A stretch of DNA of 50,896 bases from Planctomycetota bacterium (GTDB lineage Bacteria; Planctomycetota; JACOTG01), in contig JACOTG010000018.1 of the NCBI GenBank assembly GCA_016178505.1, positions 1-50,896 on the forward strand. Reading direction: 5' to 3'. Of this stretch, positions 24,293 to 32,103 are shown piece by piece. The translations under genes were made by a program, and so were the position numbers. Under the pieces are notes generated by a model that searched no databases, was not told the origin of the DNA, and was given only the letters and a program-made list of their open reading frames with translations. Position 1 is the stretch's first letter; every line of letters begins with the position of its first letter.

Positions 24293-25527
24293 CGCGACGC
24301 CCCCTCTCCGAGGAGAAGCGTCATCGCCTGTCCCACCTGCTCGATGCCGATCTTGAGTAGGAAAGACGAGCCGCGGCCGTAGCTCTTCGCGCCGAGGATG
24401 AAGAAGTTCGGCTCGGGGTTTCGAAGCGTGTCGGCGCCGTGCGTCGTCTGCGCGAGGCAATCACCGGACGGATTCGACGACGCGGAGGAAAGAAGAGCGG
24501 CCGCCAGTCGCATCGGGCCTTCCGACGCGTAGCATTGGTGGACTTGCAATTCTCGGTGAATCGACGCGTCGGGACGATAGCCGACGAGCGCGATCACCTC
24601 GTCGAACGACTCCTTGGCGTGTTCGTTCCCGCGAACTAGCGTGACGTCGAGCCCGCCGTCGGCTCGTGACTCGATCGTGTCGAGGCGTGTGCCACGTCGC
24701 ACGGCGATCGAGGGAACGCCTCCATTTGCGATCCGATTGGCGAGCGACGCCAACTCGGCGCGCGCCGGAAGCGGGTCGTCGGGCACCAGCGCATACGGAT
24801 CTGTCGCATCGCTCCGGAACGCCCACGTCGCGCGCGTCTCTGGATTGCGCTCGGCCAGCCTCGCAAGCGCCGCCAGGGCGGTCGCAGCCGAATAGCCGTG
24901 CCCCACGACGAGCGTTCGTCGACCGACGAACGCCGATCGGTCCGCGCCGTCGACGTCGGGGATGGCGCGCCGTATCCGGGCACTTGCCGCGCGCTCGCCG
25001 ACCGCAGCAATCCCACCCTCACCGACTTCGTTCGAGTTGCCATACGTCCCCGAACAATCGAACACGGCATCGGCCTTGAGCACTCTTTCCCGTCCCGATT
25101 CGTCCTCGACGAGAACGCGAAAGGGTCGGGCCGCGCGATCCGACGTGCCGATCTGTTCGCCCTTGAGGAGCCCTTCACGTCCGATCGAAACCACACGCGT
25201 GTGCTCGAGGATCCGTCCGCGAAGCGCCGAGGATTTCGCCAGCGGTTCGACGTAACGCTCGACGAACTCGCTTCCCGACGGAAACGCCTCGCGATCCGGA
25301 GGCCGGGTCCCGGCCCGCTCCTCGAGCAAGGCGCGCTCGCCGAGGGTCGACGTGTCGAGCTTCCATGGGGAGAAGAGCGTGACGAATCCCCAGCGGCGAA
25401 CGTTGTCGGCGACGACTCCACGCTCGACGACGGTGACGTCGAGCCCGCGGGCCCGAGCAGCCACGCCGGCCTCGATGCCGATGGGTCCGGCCCCGACGAC
25501 CAATAGCGTGCGCGGTGACTGCAGCAT
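24289..25527 (-). CDS. FAD/NAD(P)-dependent oxidoreductase (flavoprotein monooxygenase-like)
   Basis: 412 residues from the ATG at 25527. The N-terminal dinucleotide fold shows LLVVGAGPIGIEAG and an ERG acidic end. A second NAD(P)-type loop, TLVVGHGYSAA, lies near the middle, between FDCSGTYGN and an ALVGYRPD motif typical of two-dinucleotide-fold flavoproteins. A C-terminal FFILGAKSYGRGSSFLLKIG block resembles the conserved ends of such proteins in rSAM/selenodomain clusters. The CxxC of thioredoxin-reductase types is not evident. It could oxidise or reduce an arsenical or its organic moiety; that role is inferred. Its stop overlaps the radical SAM start. Confidence 0.8.
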   Translation of the reverse strand: MLQSPRTLLVVGAGPIGIEAGVAARARGLDVTVVERGVVADNVRRWGFVTLFSPWKLDTSTLGERALLEERAGTRPPDREAFPSGSEFVERYVEPLAKSSALRGRILEHTRVVSIGREGLLKGEQIGTSDRAARPFRVLVEDESGRERVLKADAVFDCSGTYGNSNEVGEGGIAAVGERAASARIRRAIPDVDGADRSAFVGRRTLVVGHGYSAATALAALARLAERNPETRATWAFRSDATDPYALVPDDPLPARAELASLANRIANGGVPSIAVRRGTRLDTIESRADGGLDVTLVRGNEHAKESFDEVIALVGYRPDASIHRELQVHQCYASEGPMRLAAALLSSASSNPSGDCLAQTTHGADTLRNPEPNFFILGAKSYGRGSSFLLKIGIEQVGQAMTLLLGEGASR

Positions 25528-25606
25528 CGAAGCGATTCCCTTTTGGAGAACGGGTTGATGGGCGGCGAGACCCGGAACGCGCCCTACTCGACGGCGAAGA
25601 GGTGCT

Positions 25607-26407
25607 TCAGCAGGTCGGAGGCGGGCGCCGCCAGAGAACGGCGAGGTCGTGGACGTGGTGGACGACGGCGTGAGCCGCTTGCGGTTGCAACGGAAGAACG
25701 GTGCGCAATGCCTCGCGCAAGAGCGCAACGATCGCCGACGAGCCGGTCGAGAGCCGCACGGCGAGATGGCGCAGCAGTGCGCTGGCGGATCGGGGGTCGT
25801 CGACGTCGTCGAGCCGATCGAGGCGCCGCAGAGAGAGCGACGCCTGGGCCGCCGAGCGCGTCATGGCATCGGCTACGTCGGACGTCAGCCATGGAACCGC
25901 TCGCAGATCGACGCAATCGATCGCGGCGGTATCGAGCCCGAGGAGGTATAAGCCGCCGTCGCCGCTCGGACCGAGGACGACCGAATGCGCCGCGAGAGAC
26001 TTCACCGCGCTGACGACATGGTGTCGACGGATGCCCGGGCAGTCTCCAGCAAGGACGACGACTCGCGAGTAGCCCGAGGTCCGCAGATGGCCGACGGCGT
26101 TCGCAACGCGTTCGCCGAACGTGTCGCCGTCCTGGAGGAATCGCTTCGCCCCCGAAACACGGACGGCACGCCTGACGGCGTTGCGATCTTCTGGCGCGAC
26201 GGCGACGTGAAGGTCCGCGGGCGCTGCCTCGCGAGCCGCCGTCAGCGTGCGGCGTAGCGAAGCGTCGAACAATCGCGAGCCCGCACCGCGGCCGGTTCGC
26301 TCGAGATCCTTGAGCTGTGCCTCGATTCGAGGCGAGCGCGCAAGCACGAGGACGGCCACGCGATCACCGTACACTCTCGCGGCAGCCATCGAGTCCATGT
26401 GATCCAT
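25607..26407 (-). CDS. DUF2064 glycosyltransferase-like protein, TIGR04282 type (arsenosugar-cluster transferase 1)
   Basis: About 266 residues; ATGs at 26407, 26398 and 26389 are all possible. The nucleotide-sugar transferase-like core shows VAVLVLARSP, VVVLAGDCPGI and LGPSGDGGLYLLGL, the signature of DUF2064/TIGR04282. The family normally has a P-x-x-G-x-x-K-T-R-L stretch after the first strand; here it reads PRIEAQLKDLER, so the basic signature is altered. It is followed 79 bases on by the oxidoreductase and belongs to the same operon. Family members accompany TIGR04283, radical SAM and ArsM genes. Residues beyond ~230 (VVHHVHDLAVLWRRP) are poorly conserved. Confidence 0.75.
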   Translation of the reverse strand: MDHMDSMAAARVYGDRVAVLVLARSPRIEAQLKDLERTGRGAGSRLFDASLRRTLTAAREAAPADLHVAVAPEDRNAVRRAVRVSGAKRFLQDGDTFGERVANAVGHLRTSGYSRVVVLAGDCPGIRRHHVVSAVKSLAAHSVVLGPSGDGGLYLLGLDTAAIDCVDLRAVPWLTSDVADAMTRSAAQASLSLRRLDRLDDVDDPRSASALLRHLAVRLSTGSSAIVALLREALRTVLPLQPQAAHAVVHHVHDLAVLWRRPPPTC

Positions 26408-26489
26408 CCGCTTACCGTCGTTCCCGCTGGTTTTCCCGTCCCCGAGCTTTATGCCGCACTGGAATCCGATTGCAAGCGAATTTCCAACG

Positions 26490-27623
26490 TCACGGCACGC
26501 TCGCAACAGCGCCGCCTCTCGCCGCCGACCGCCGGCCCGTCCACCACCGGTACAGCCTCGGAGCCAACAGGATCAGCGAGAACGACGCGAGCGGCAGCCA
26601 CGTCACTGGGTTCGTGGGTGAAAGCGACGTCGCGCTGATCGCCGTGAAGATCCACAAGAACGTCGCAGGGACCATTCCGATCAAGCTCCCGACGACGAAG
26701 TCGCGGTATCGCAATCGCGAGACCCCGCAGAGATAGTTGATGACATTGAACGGAAAGAGTGGCACCAGTCGCACGAACAGAATCGTCCGAAGGCCGTTGG
26801 CCTCGAGATCGCGGTCGAGCGCCTGCAGTCTCGGCGGCAGCCTCTTCTCGATCGCCGATCGCGCGACGAAGCGAGCAAAGAGGAATGCTGCAGACGCGCC
26901 GAGGTTGGCTCCGATCGTGACGACGAGCAGTCCCTTCCACATGCCGAACGCAAGGCCACCCGCAATCGTCAAGACCGCGCCGGGCAGCGCGAGGAGCGTC
27001 GCGACCAGGTAGAGAACGACGAAGAGCATCGGCCCGAGCCAACCCAGTCGCTGGAGCCATTCGCGTAGGAGAATCGGCAGGGTCGCCGTACCGTTCGGCG
27101 CGCGAAGCGCCTCCCACAGCGTGAGTCGCTCGCGAGTCGAGGCGTCCGCCGCGAGCATCGTGGCCGATTCGAAACTCGACGCCGCGCCATCGAGCCGGCA
27201 TCCGTCGCCGATCTCGACGAAGACGAATTCGCCATGGAGCGTCGGTGAGACGAGGACCGGGAGCCCGAAGCCGTCGGAGGCCGGAATCGAAGAGTCGGTG
27301 GCGAGATCTCGCGTCGTTGACCCTTCGATCGCGACTCGAATCTCCCGCAGGCGATCCACCGAGGACAGACGTTCGAGCAGGCGGGATTCCCGAGACACTC
27401 TCGCGGCGGCAACCGGGGTCATCGCGCCAAACTCGCGGCGCGGCGCGAATCCTCTGGTGACAAACGATCCCGATGGCGAATCGATTCGAAGGTCGAACGC
27501 CGTCCCGTGTTCGACGGGGAACTCGAACCGAATAACGAACAAGACCACCGAGGCAGCGACCACGACGAGCCCGAGCACGGCGACCCGCCACTTCGAGCCG
27601 GTTCGGCTACTTTCGCTGCTCAT
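26490..27623 (-). CDS. TVP38/TMEM64 (DedA-related) membrane protein with extra N-terminal exported domain
   Basis: 377 residues. One N-terminal helix (VAVLGLVVVAASVVLFVI) leads into an extra soluble domain of about 140 residues. The TVP38/TMEM64 core follows: LFVVLYLVATLLALPGAV, GGLAFGMWKGLLVVTIGANLG and the signature FVRLVPLFPFNVINY. Members are polytopic proteins linked to lipid scrambling or envelope transport, and occur beside TIGR04282/04283 genes in arsenosugar or selenodomain clusters. The ATG at 27623 overlaps the DUF547 gene by 17 bases. The N-terminal domain (IRVAIEGSTTRDLATD...) is not recognised and may be specific to this locus. Confidence 0.83.
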   Translation of the reverse strand: MSSESSRTGSKWRVAVLGLVVVAASVVLFVIRFEFPVEHGTAFDLRIDSPSGSFVTRGFAPRREFGAMTPVAAARVSRESRLLERLSSVDRLREIRVAIEGSTTRDLATDSSIPASDGFGLPVLVSPTLHGEFVFVEIGDGCRLDGAASSFESATMLAADASTRERLTLWEALRAPNGTATLPILLREWLQRLGWLGPMLFVVLYLVATLLALPGAVLTIAGGLAFGMWKGLLVVTIGANLGASAAFLFARFVARSAIEKRLPPRLQALDRDLEANGLRTILFVRLVPLFPFNVINYLCGVSRLRYRDFVVGSLIGMVPATFLWIFTAISATSLSPTNPVTWLPLASFSLILLAPRLYRWWTGRRSAARGGAVASVP

Positions 27624-28434
27624 TCAGGGACCAATCGTAGTCGAGGAACTTGAACTTCAAGCCCCCTTTCTCGAGCGTCGCCTTCGCCGGTCCCTCGACG
27701 AAGCGCGCGATGAATTTCAGCCGAGCATTTTCGTCCGAACCGAAGTCCGAGCCGAACCAATCCAGGATCGACGACGTGGAGACGCGGCCGTCGCCCGCCT
27801 CGAGGCGAAATTTCGACGGATCTTTGAAGAACGCGACGCCTTGATCCTGGAGCTGGTCGCGCACGCGGCTGCCCACGTACGCCTCGTTGCGCAGCTTCGG
27901 ACATCCGATCGAGGCGCACACGATGCCGAAGTGGATTCGAGGCTCTCCCATCTTTCGAAGCACTTCGTTTTCGATCGCATCCAGGCTGTAGTTCTTGACG
28001 GGCGAACGAAAGTAGAAGTTCTTCCACAGGTTGAACCCCGGCCCGTCGGCCGTGTGCTCGCGAATGCTCTTGGTCGGATAGAAGTGGAGGATTCCTTTGA
28101 TCGTCACGGCGTTGTAGACGTTGATGAAGAATGCCAGCCGCTCGTCGTCGCTCGCGAGCTTCGACGGATCGACGCAGCCCGCGGCGTCGAGATAGGCGTC
28201 GAGTCGAGCGGCGTCCTTCTCCTTCCACGTCCGATAGTCGACCATCCCCGACGCGTCGACGTAGCGCTTGAGCAGCGCGTCGAACGCGGAGTGATCGAAC
28301 CGGCCGTCCACTGGGGCCGCCTTTCCGTCGCAAGGCTGGTTGGCCCACAGGTCCTCGGCACGGCCGCACGCCGGAAGCGCAAACGAGAAGGCGACGATGG
28401 CGGCACACCACAGGGAATTTCGGCCCTGATTCAT
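27607..28434 (-). CDS. Exported DUF547 protein
   Basis: 275 residues with a signal peptide (SLWCAAIVAFSFALPACG; the Cys may be a lipid site). DUF547 is recognised from LAFFINVYNAVTIKGIL and HFGIVCASIGCPKL, in which conserved Asn, His and Cys residues resemble a transglutaminase/papain-like arrangement; activity is unproven for the family. The ATG at 28434 has ACGGGAG about 8 bases upstream. It is the first gene of the ten-gene operon running down to 18.65 kb, since an intergenic hairpin separates it from the anti-sigma gene upstream. DUF547 genes often accompany TVP38 and TIGR04282/04283 genes. Confidence 0.85.
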   Translation of the reverse strand: MNQGRNSLWCAAIVAFSFALPACGRAEDLWANQPCDGKAAPVDGRFDHSAFDALLKRYVDASGMVDYRTWKEKDAARLDAYLDAAGCVDPSKLASDDERLAFFINVYNAVTIKGILHFYPTKSIREHTADGPGFNLWKNFYFRSPVKNYSLDAIENEVLRKMGEPRIHFGIVCASIGCPKLRNEAYVGSRVRDQLQDQGVAFFKDPSKFRLEAGDGRVSTSSILDWFGSDFGSDENARLKFIARFVEGPAKATLEKGGLKFKFLDYDWSLNEQRK

Positions 28435-28456
28435 TGAAGTCTCCCGTTTCTGATGA

Positions 28457-28477
28457 CGCCGTTCGATTCAAACGGCG
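28457..28477 (-). terminator. Hairpin between anti-sigma gene and the ArsM-type operon
   Basis: A perfect 7-base-pair stem CGCCGTT/AACGGCG with a 7-base loop, 38 bases after the anti-sigma stop and 23 bases before the DUF547 start. There is no T-tract, so it may be a weak terminator or part of the operon leader. Confidence 0.4.
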
Positions 28478-28514
28478 AAGTGTACGATTCTCTCCGGAGT
28501 TCGGATGCGCCCGC

Positions 28515-28952
28515 CTACTTCTTGCGCTTGCCCAAGAATGCCGTCGTCGAGCGAAGCACGTCGTCGCGGACACGCTGAATCGCCGGCGGCTCTTCCCGAT
28601 CGGCCTCGCGAAGGTCCGACAGGTTTGCGGCACAAGCGTCGCAGCCGACGATCTCGAGATGGAATCGGACGTAGTCGCTTTGATCGCCTGGAAGCGAGGC
28701 GTGCAAATACGCCGCGAGAATGTCTCGGTGCGGGCAACTGATTCGTTCGCGCGTCCACAGCAGCGATAGGCTTTGTTCGAGCCCACTCAGCTCGTGGAGC
28801 ACGTTGTCCCGACTCTTGCGGCAAGGCTCGCACGCCTCGAGATGTGCAGCAATGTCTCCTTCGCTGGCGTGGACGCCCGGCGGGCGCTCGCCTTCGAGGA
28901 ACCGCACGATTTCGGCGCGAGAGAGACATCGCTCGACAGGCCCCGCGCTCAT
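28515..28952 (-). CDS. Cytoplasmic zinc-finger anti-sigma factor
   Basis: 145 residues, with two zinc-finger-like blocks of the anti-sigma (ZAS-like) type: HLEACEPC (~49-56, H-x3-C-x2-C), and a second beginning CPHRDILAAYLHASL and ending HLEIVGCDAC (~102-111). No transmembrane helix is present, so it would be cytosolic and could sense redox or metal state. The ATG overlaps the sigma factor stop as ATGA, the usual coupled arrangement. It would hold the upstream sigma factor inactive. The C-terminal ~35 residues are basic and unassigned. Confidence 0.78.
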   Translation of the reverse strand: MSAGPVERCLSRAEIVRFLEGERPPGVHASEGDIAAHLEACEPCRKSRDNVLHELSGLEQSLSLLWTRERISCPHRDILAAYLHASLPGDQSDYVRFHLEIVGCDACAANLSDLREADREEPPAIQRVRDDVLRSTTAFLGKRKK

Positions 28953-29581
28953 CTCCAAAGCTCCGAGAAAAGGCTTCGATTGGGGTCTTCTTGCTTTGCC
29001 AGCTTCTGCAATTCGGCGATCGCGTTGAACTTGATCCCGGCGATCGCTCGCTCGTCGCGGATCCCCGGGACGAGGCGAACGATCTCGCTGTATGGTTCGT
29101 TGCGAACGAATATCAGCTCTACCGCCTTGAGCTTGTGAAACTCTCCTTTTTTCCAATACCGCTCGACGAGCTTCCGCAGGATGTTCGTGAGGACGGCCCG
29201 TTCGCGTTCCGCGGATTCGCGGCCGACGGCGAGACGGCTCGGCGATTCCGTAGGATGCGCGAGGTTTTCGATCGCCCGAAATCGCCGCTTGTCGTCGTCG
29301 TCGCCCGTCGTCCCGACGGCCTCGTCGGGTCGATCACGACGAAAGTGGTCGACGACCTTGTTGCGTGCGATCCCGAAGAGGAACTGCTCGATGTTGTAGG
29401 CCTCGTCGAATCGGTCGATCCCACGGATCGCGCCGAGGAAGACTTCCTGGACGATGTCGTCGCAGGTGTCCGGGTCCTTGACCGATTTCTGGACATAGAA
29501 ATAGACACGCCGAAGGTAACGATCCTGGAGCCGCTTCCACTCCGCGTCGTCCCCCGCCTTCAATCGCGCGATGTCACACAA
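28949..29581 (-). CDS. ECF-type RNA polymerase sigma factor
   Basis: 210 residues from a TTG at 29581, chosen because CAGGGAG lies about 9 bases upstream and the start falls 17 bases after the kinase stop; the frame is open to 29758, but that part lies within the kinase gene. Region 2 is clear (RRVYFYVQKSVKDPDTCDDIVQEVF, then QFLFGIARNKVVDHFRR). The region-4 end is divergent (EFHKLKAVELIFVRNEPYSEIVRLVPG), with a long acidic linker (DDDDKRR) between. It is paired with a zinc-finger anti-sigma factor and preceded by a Ser/Thr kinase, a layout where phosphorylation may regulate the sigma pair. Confidence 0.8.
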   Translation of the reverse strand: MCDIARLKAGDDAEWKRLQDRYLRRVYFYVQKSVKDPDTCDDIVQEVFLGAIRGIDRFDEAYNIEQFLFGIARNKVVDHFRRDRPDEAVGTTGDDDDKRRFRAIENLAHPTESPSRLAVGRESAERERAVLTNILRKLVERYWKKGEFHKLKAVELIFVRNEPYSEIVRLVPGIRDERAIAGIKFNAIAELQKLAKQEDPNRSLFSELWR

Positions 29582-29598
29582 TCGATCGGCTCCCTGCG

Positions 29599-30978
29599 TT
29601 ATCCGAACGGGCGCACGCCGAGAAGAACGCTGAAGAAGACACGAAGCACGAAGAAGATCGCACCGAACATCAGCGCCACGACGAAGATCTTCACACCGAC
29701 GGCGAGGATCTTGAACGGGAGGATGAGCAGAAAACCCAGCGACTTCGACAGGATCCACGGCAAGTAGCGCAGCGGCAACAGCGAACCGAGCACGACCACT
29801 TCGACGAAGCGCCCGAACACGTGGAACGAGTTACCCACGAGACCGTGATCCGGAACGACGCCTTCCGGCTCGACGACGATCGGTTCGCCGGATCCCGGTC
29901 GATGCCGGTAGTGAGCGCGAATCCCCGCGCGCAGTCGCGCGAGAACGCCCGCGATCGCTCGCATCATGTCGTTCAGTGCTGAAACCGGGCTCGGCGTCGT
30001 GGCCGGCGATGTGCGGGTCGAATCGACGGTCGAGTTCGAGTTCGAACGACGCCCCAAGCCGAGACCGACGAGGAAGGGAGGCCCCATCGCCTTCGGAGTC
30101 GCGCTCGTGGGAGAGACGCTTGGCGACCCGGCGCTACCCGTCGCCGAGAGATCGGTCACGAGTTCTCGAACGGACCCATACCGCGCTTCCGGGTCTTTAG
30201 CCATGCACCGCGAGATGATCGCGCGGAAGCGCGGAGAGATCGTCTCGGGAAACGTGATCGGCTCGGTCTCGTGCTTCTTCAGCACCTCCCATTCGCTGTC
30301 ACCCTTGAATGGCACCTCTCCGGCGAGGCACTCGAAGAGAATGACGCCGAGTGAGTAGATGTCCGAGCGCCGGTCGCCCTTCTTGCGGAGCATCTCAGGC
30401 GCCATGTAGTAGGGAGTGCCGCGTCCCATCGACAGCGTCTTATGGCTCTCGCTCGTGAGTCGCGACAGACCGTAGTCTCCGACCCGCGCTACGCCGGCCT
30501 TGATGAACACGTTCGACGGCTTGAGGTCGAAATGCACGATCGACTTCTCGTGGAGAGCCGCCACGCCTTCGCAGATCTGAACGAAGATCGCGACGGCTTC
30601 GGCTTCGGGAAGACGGCCTTGCTCGAGTCGCCGGCGAAGCGTTTCTTCGCCGGCGTAGTTCATGATGATGTACGGAATCCCATCGACTTCGCCCTTGTCC
30701 TCGATCGACACGAGGTTCGGGTGGTCGATCTGTGCAAAGTGGCGCAGCGATTCCAGCTCGCGAACGATCGCCGTCTTGGTCGCCTCGTCGTCCACCTTCA
30801 GGAACTTGATCGCGTAGAACTTGCCGATCGACGTCTTGCGCGCCTTGAACACGGCGCCAAACACCCCGGAACCGAGCTTGTTCACGATCTCGTAGCCGGG
30901 GATGTAGTCCGCTTGGCGATAGTTCCGGTAGAACTGTTCCCAATTCAGTGCGACGTCGGTCGCGGACGTGTCGCTCAT
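29599..30978 (-). CDS. Membrane-associated serine/threonine protein kinase (non-RD type)
   Basis: 459 residues from the ATG at 30978. The kinase domain (~28-295) shows the P-loop LGSGVFGAV (35-43), AIKFLK (Lys58), HFDLKPSN (149-156), DYG in place of DFG (168-170) and APE (193-195). The residue before the catalytic Asp is Phe rather than Arg, so activation-loop phosphorylation may not be needed. A Ser/Thr/Pro-rich linker leads to two or three C-terminal hydrophobic helices (FVEVVVLGSLLPLRYLPW, ILAVGVKIFVVALMFGAIFF). Direct sigma/anti-sigma neighbours and a PP2C-FHA pair upstream suggest a phosphorylation-controlled transcription switch. Confidence 0.88.
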   Translation of the reverse strand: MSDTSATDVALNWEQFYRNYRQADYIPGYEIVNKLGSGVFGAVFKARKTSIGKFYAIKFLKVDDEATKTAIVRELESLRHFAQIDHPNLVSIEDKGEVDGIPYIIMNYAGEETLRRRLEQGRLPEAEAVAIFVQICEGVAALHEKSIVHFDLKPSNVFIKAGVARVGDYGLSRLTSESHKTLSMGRGTPYYMAPEMLRKKGDRRSDIYSLGVILFECLAGEVPFKGDSEWEVLKKHETEPITFPETISPRFRAIISRCMAKDPEARYGSVRELVTDLSATGSAGSPSVSPTSATPKAMGPPFLVGLGLGRRSNSNSTVDSTRTSPATTPSPVSALNDMMRAIAGVLARLRAGIRAHYRHRPGSGEPIVVEPEGVVPDHGLVGNSFHVFGRFVEVVVLGSLLPLRYLPWILSKSLGFLLILPFKILAVGVKIFVVALMFGAIFFVLRVFFSVLLGVRPFG

Positions 30979-31069
30979 GCGCGGGGATCTCCGCCGAGTC
31001 GCCACGGATCGATCGGGCGGGGGACCCTTTCGGCGTGACGCATCGGCTCACGAACACTCGGTGGCCGGA

Positions 31070-31978
31070 TCACAAGCGCACTCCGAGGAGTGCGATCGAA
31101 GACGCGAGGAAAACCATCGCACACGCCACCTTCAACGCACGCGAGTGCGTTCCCCGAAGCCAGCCATCGATCGCCACGAATCCGCCGAAGACGATAACCG
31201 CTACGGCGGAAATCAGACCGCCTCGCAGAACCCAAGTCCAGCGGTCGCGCCGCATGAGTTCTCGGATCGCGCGCGCGAGCTTGTCGATCTCATTCTCCGG
31301 AACGGCCAGGAGCACGTGTCCTCGGTAGACCGCACCGTACGGTTTCGTTTCCGTCTCGAGGAACGTGTCTCGCATGAATTTGCCCCTGATTATAGGGCTC
31401 CGCACCACCCTTTCAATGACGCCCGCGTCGGCAATGGGATCGGCATCGGCCCGAATCGCTGCCTCGCGTCGCACCGACGCGAGTGCCGCCGCAAGCGCGC
31501 CGGCTTCTGCGTCCGCTGCAGCGCCCTCGATGTCGGATTGGCCGACGTAACACGGGTCCTCGCCGCGGCGGCGCTGATTCGAATCGGAACGATCGACCCA
31601 CTCCTTGCCGAGAAAGCGAACGGCGATCGCCGCGAGGGGTGGACGAACGCACCTCAGCCGAAGAACTCCCCCGTCGCCGTCGCGTGCGAGACCGATTTCG
31701 ACGACGAGATCCGCTCCGTCTGGCGCCGAACCGGTCGTCACCGTGAAGTCGCGCGCAAACAGCCTCGCGCGAAACGCGTCGAGCACGGTCGAGGGCAGGT
31801 CCGGCTCCTCAGGCAGGAGAGCCGCCTCCCGACATCGCACGGCTTCCGTCGCGCTCAATCGAGACGCGAGCTCCGCATCGGCACGGTCGACTGCGCGGGA
31901 GAGCGTGGGGACGACGGCAACATCGTCGGCGTCGATTCCCGCGAACGCTGAAAGGAGAACGATGGCTGTCGTGATCAT
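31070..31978 (-). CDS. Hypothetical exported protein with two C-terminal membrane helices
   Basis: 302 residues, not recognised. It has a short signal-like N-terminus (MITTAIVLLSAFAGIDA), a soluble middle of about 220 residues, and two hydrophobic helices near the end (VLRGGLISAVAVIVFGGFVA and ALKVACAMVFLASSIALLG). Codon use with G/C third positions agrees with the neighbours. It lies in the same direction between the FHA protein gene (125 bases upstream) and the kinase gene (91 bases downstream), and may be the envelope sensor or partner of that cassette; this is inferred only from position. The ATG at 31978 has a weak ribosome site. Confidence 0.6.
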   Translation of the reverse strand: MITTAIVLLSAFAGIDADDVAVVPTLSRAVDRADAELASRLSATEAVRCREAALLPEEPDLPSTVLDAFRARLFARDFTVTTGSAPDGADLVVEIGLARDGDGGVLRLRCVRPPLAAIAVRFLGKEWVDRSDSNQRRRGEDPCYVGQSDIEGAAADAEAGALAAALASVRREAAIRADADPIADAGVIERVVRSPIIRGKFMRDTFLETETKPYGAVYRGHVLLAVPENEIDKLARAIRELMRRDRWTWVLRGGLISAVAVIVFGGFVAIDGWLRGTHSRALKVACAMVFLASSIALLGVRL

Positions 31979-32103
31979 GGCTCGATTCCAGCGTCCTCCA
32001 GTTCGATGTCGGCGGCCGGATTGCCCGGACGTCGAACGTCACCCCTGCGATGAATGGCGTGGGCCTGAATACTGCGCCCGGCCTCACTTATTCGCCCGTG
32101 AGA

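Noticed and set aside
28457..28477. Inverted repeat before DUF547 as an ArsR operator
   Set aside because: It is a tight hairpin rather than a spaced operator, and no ArsR-family regulator gene is present in the window.
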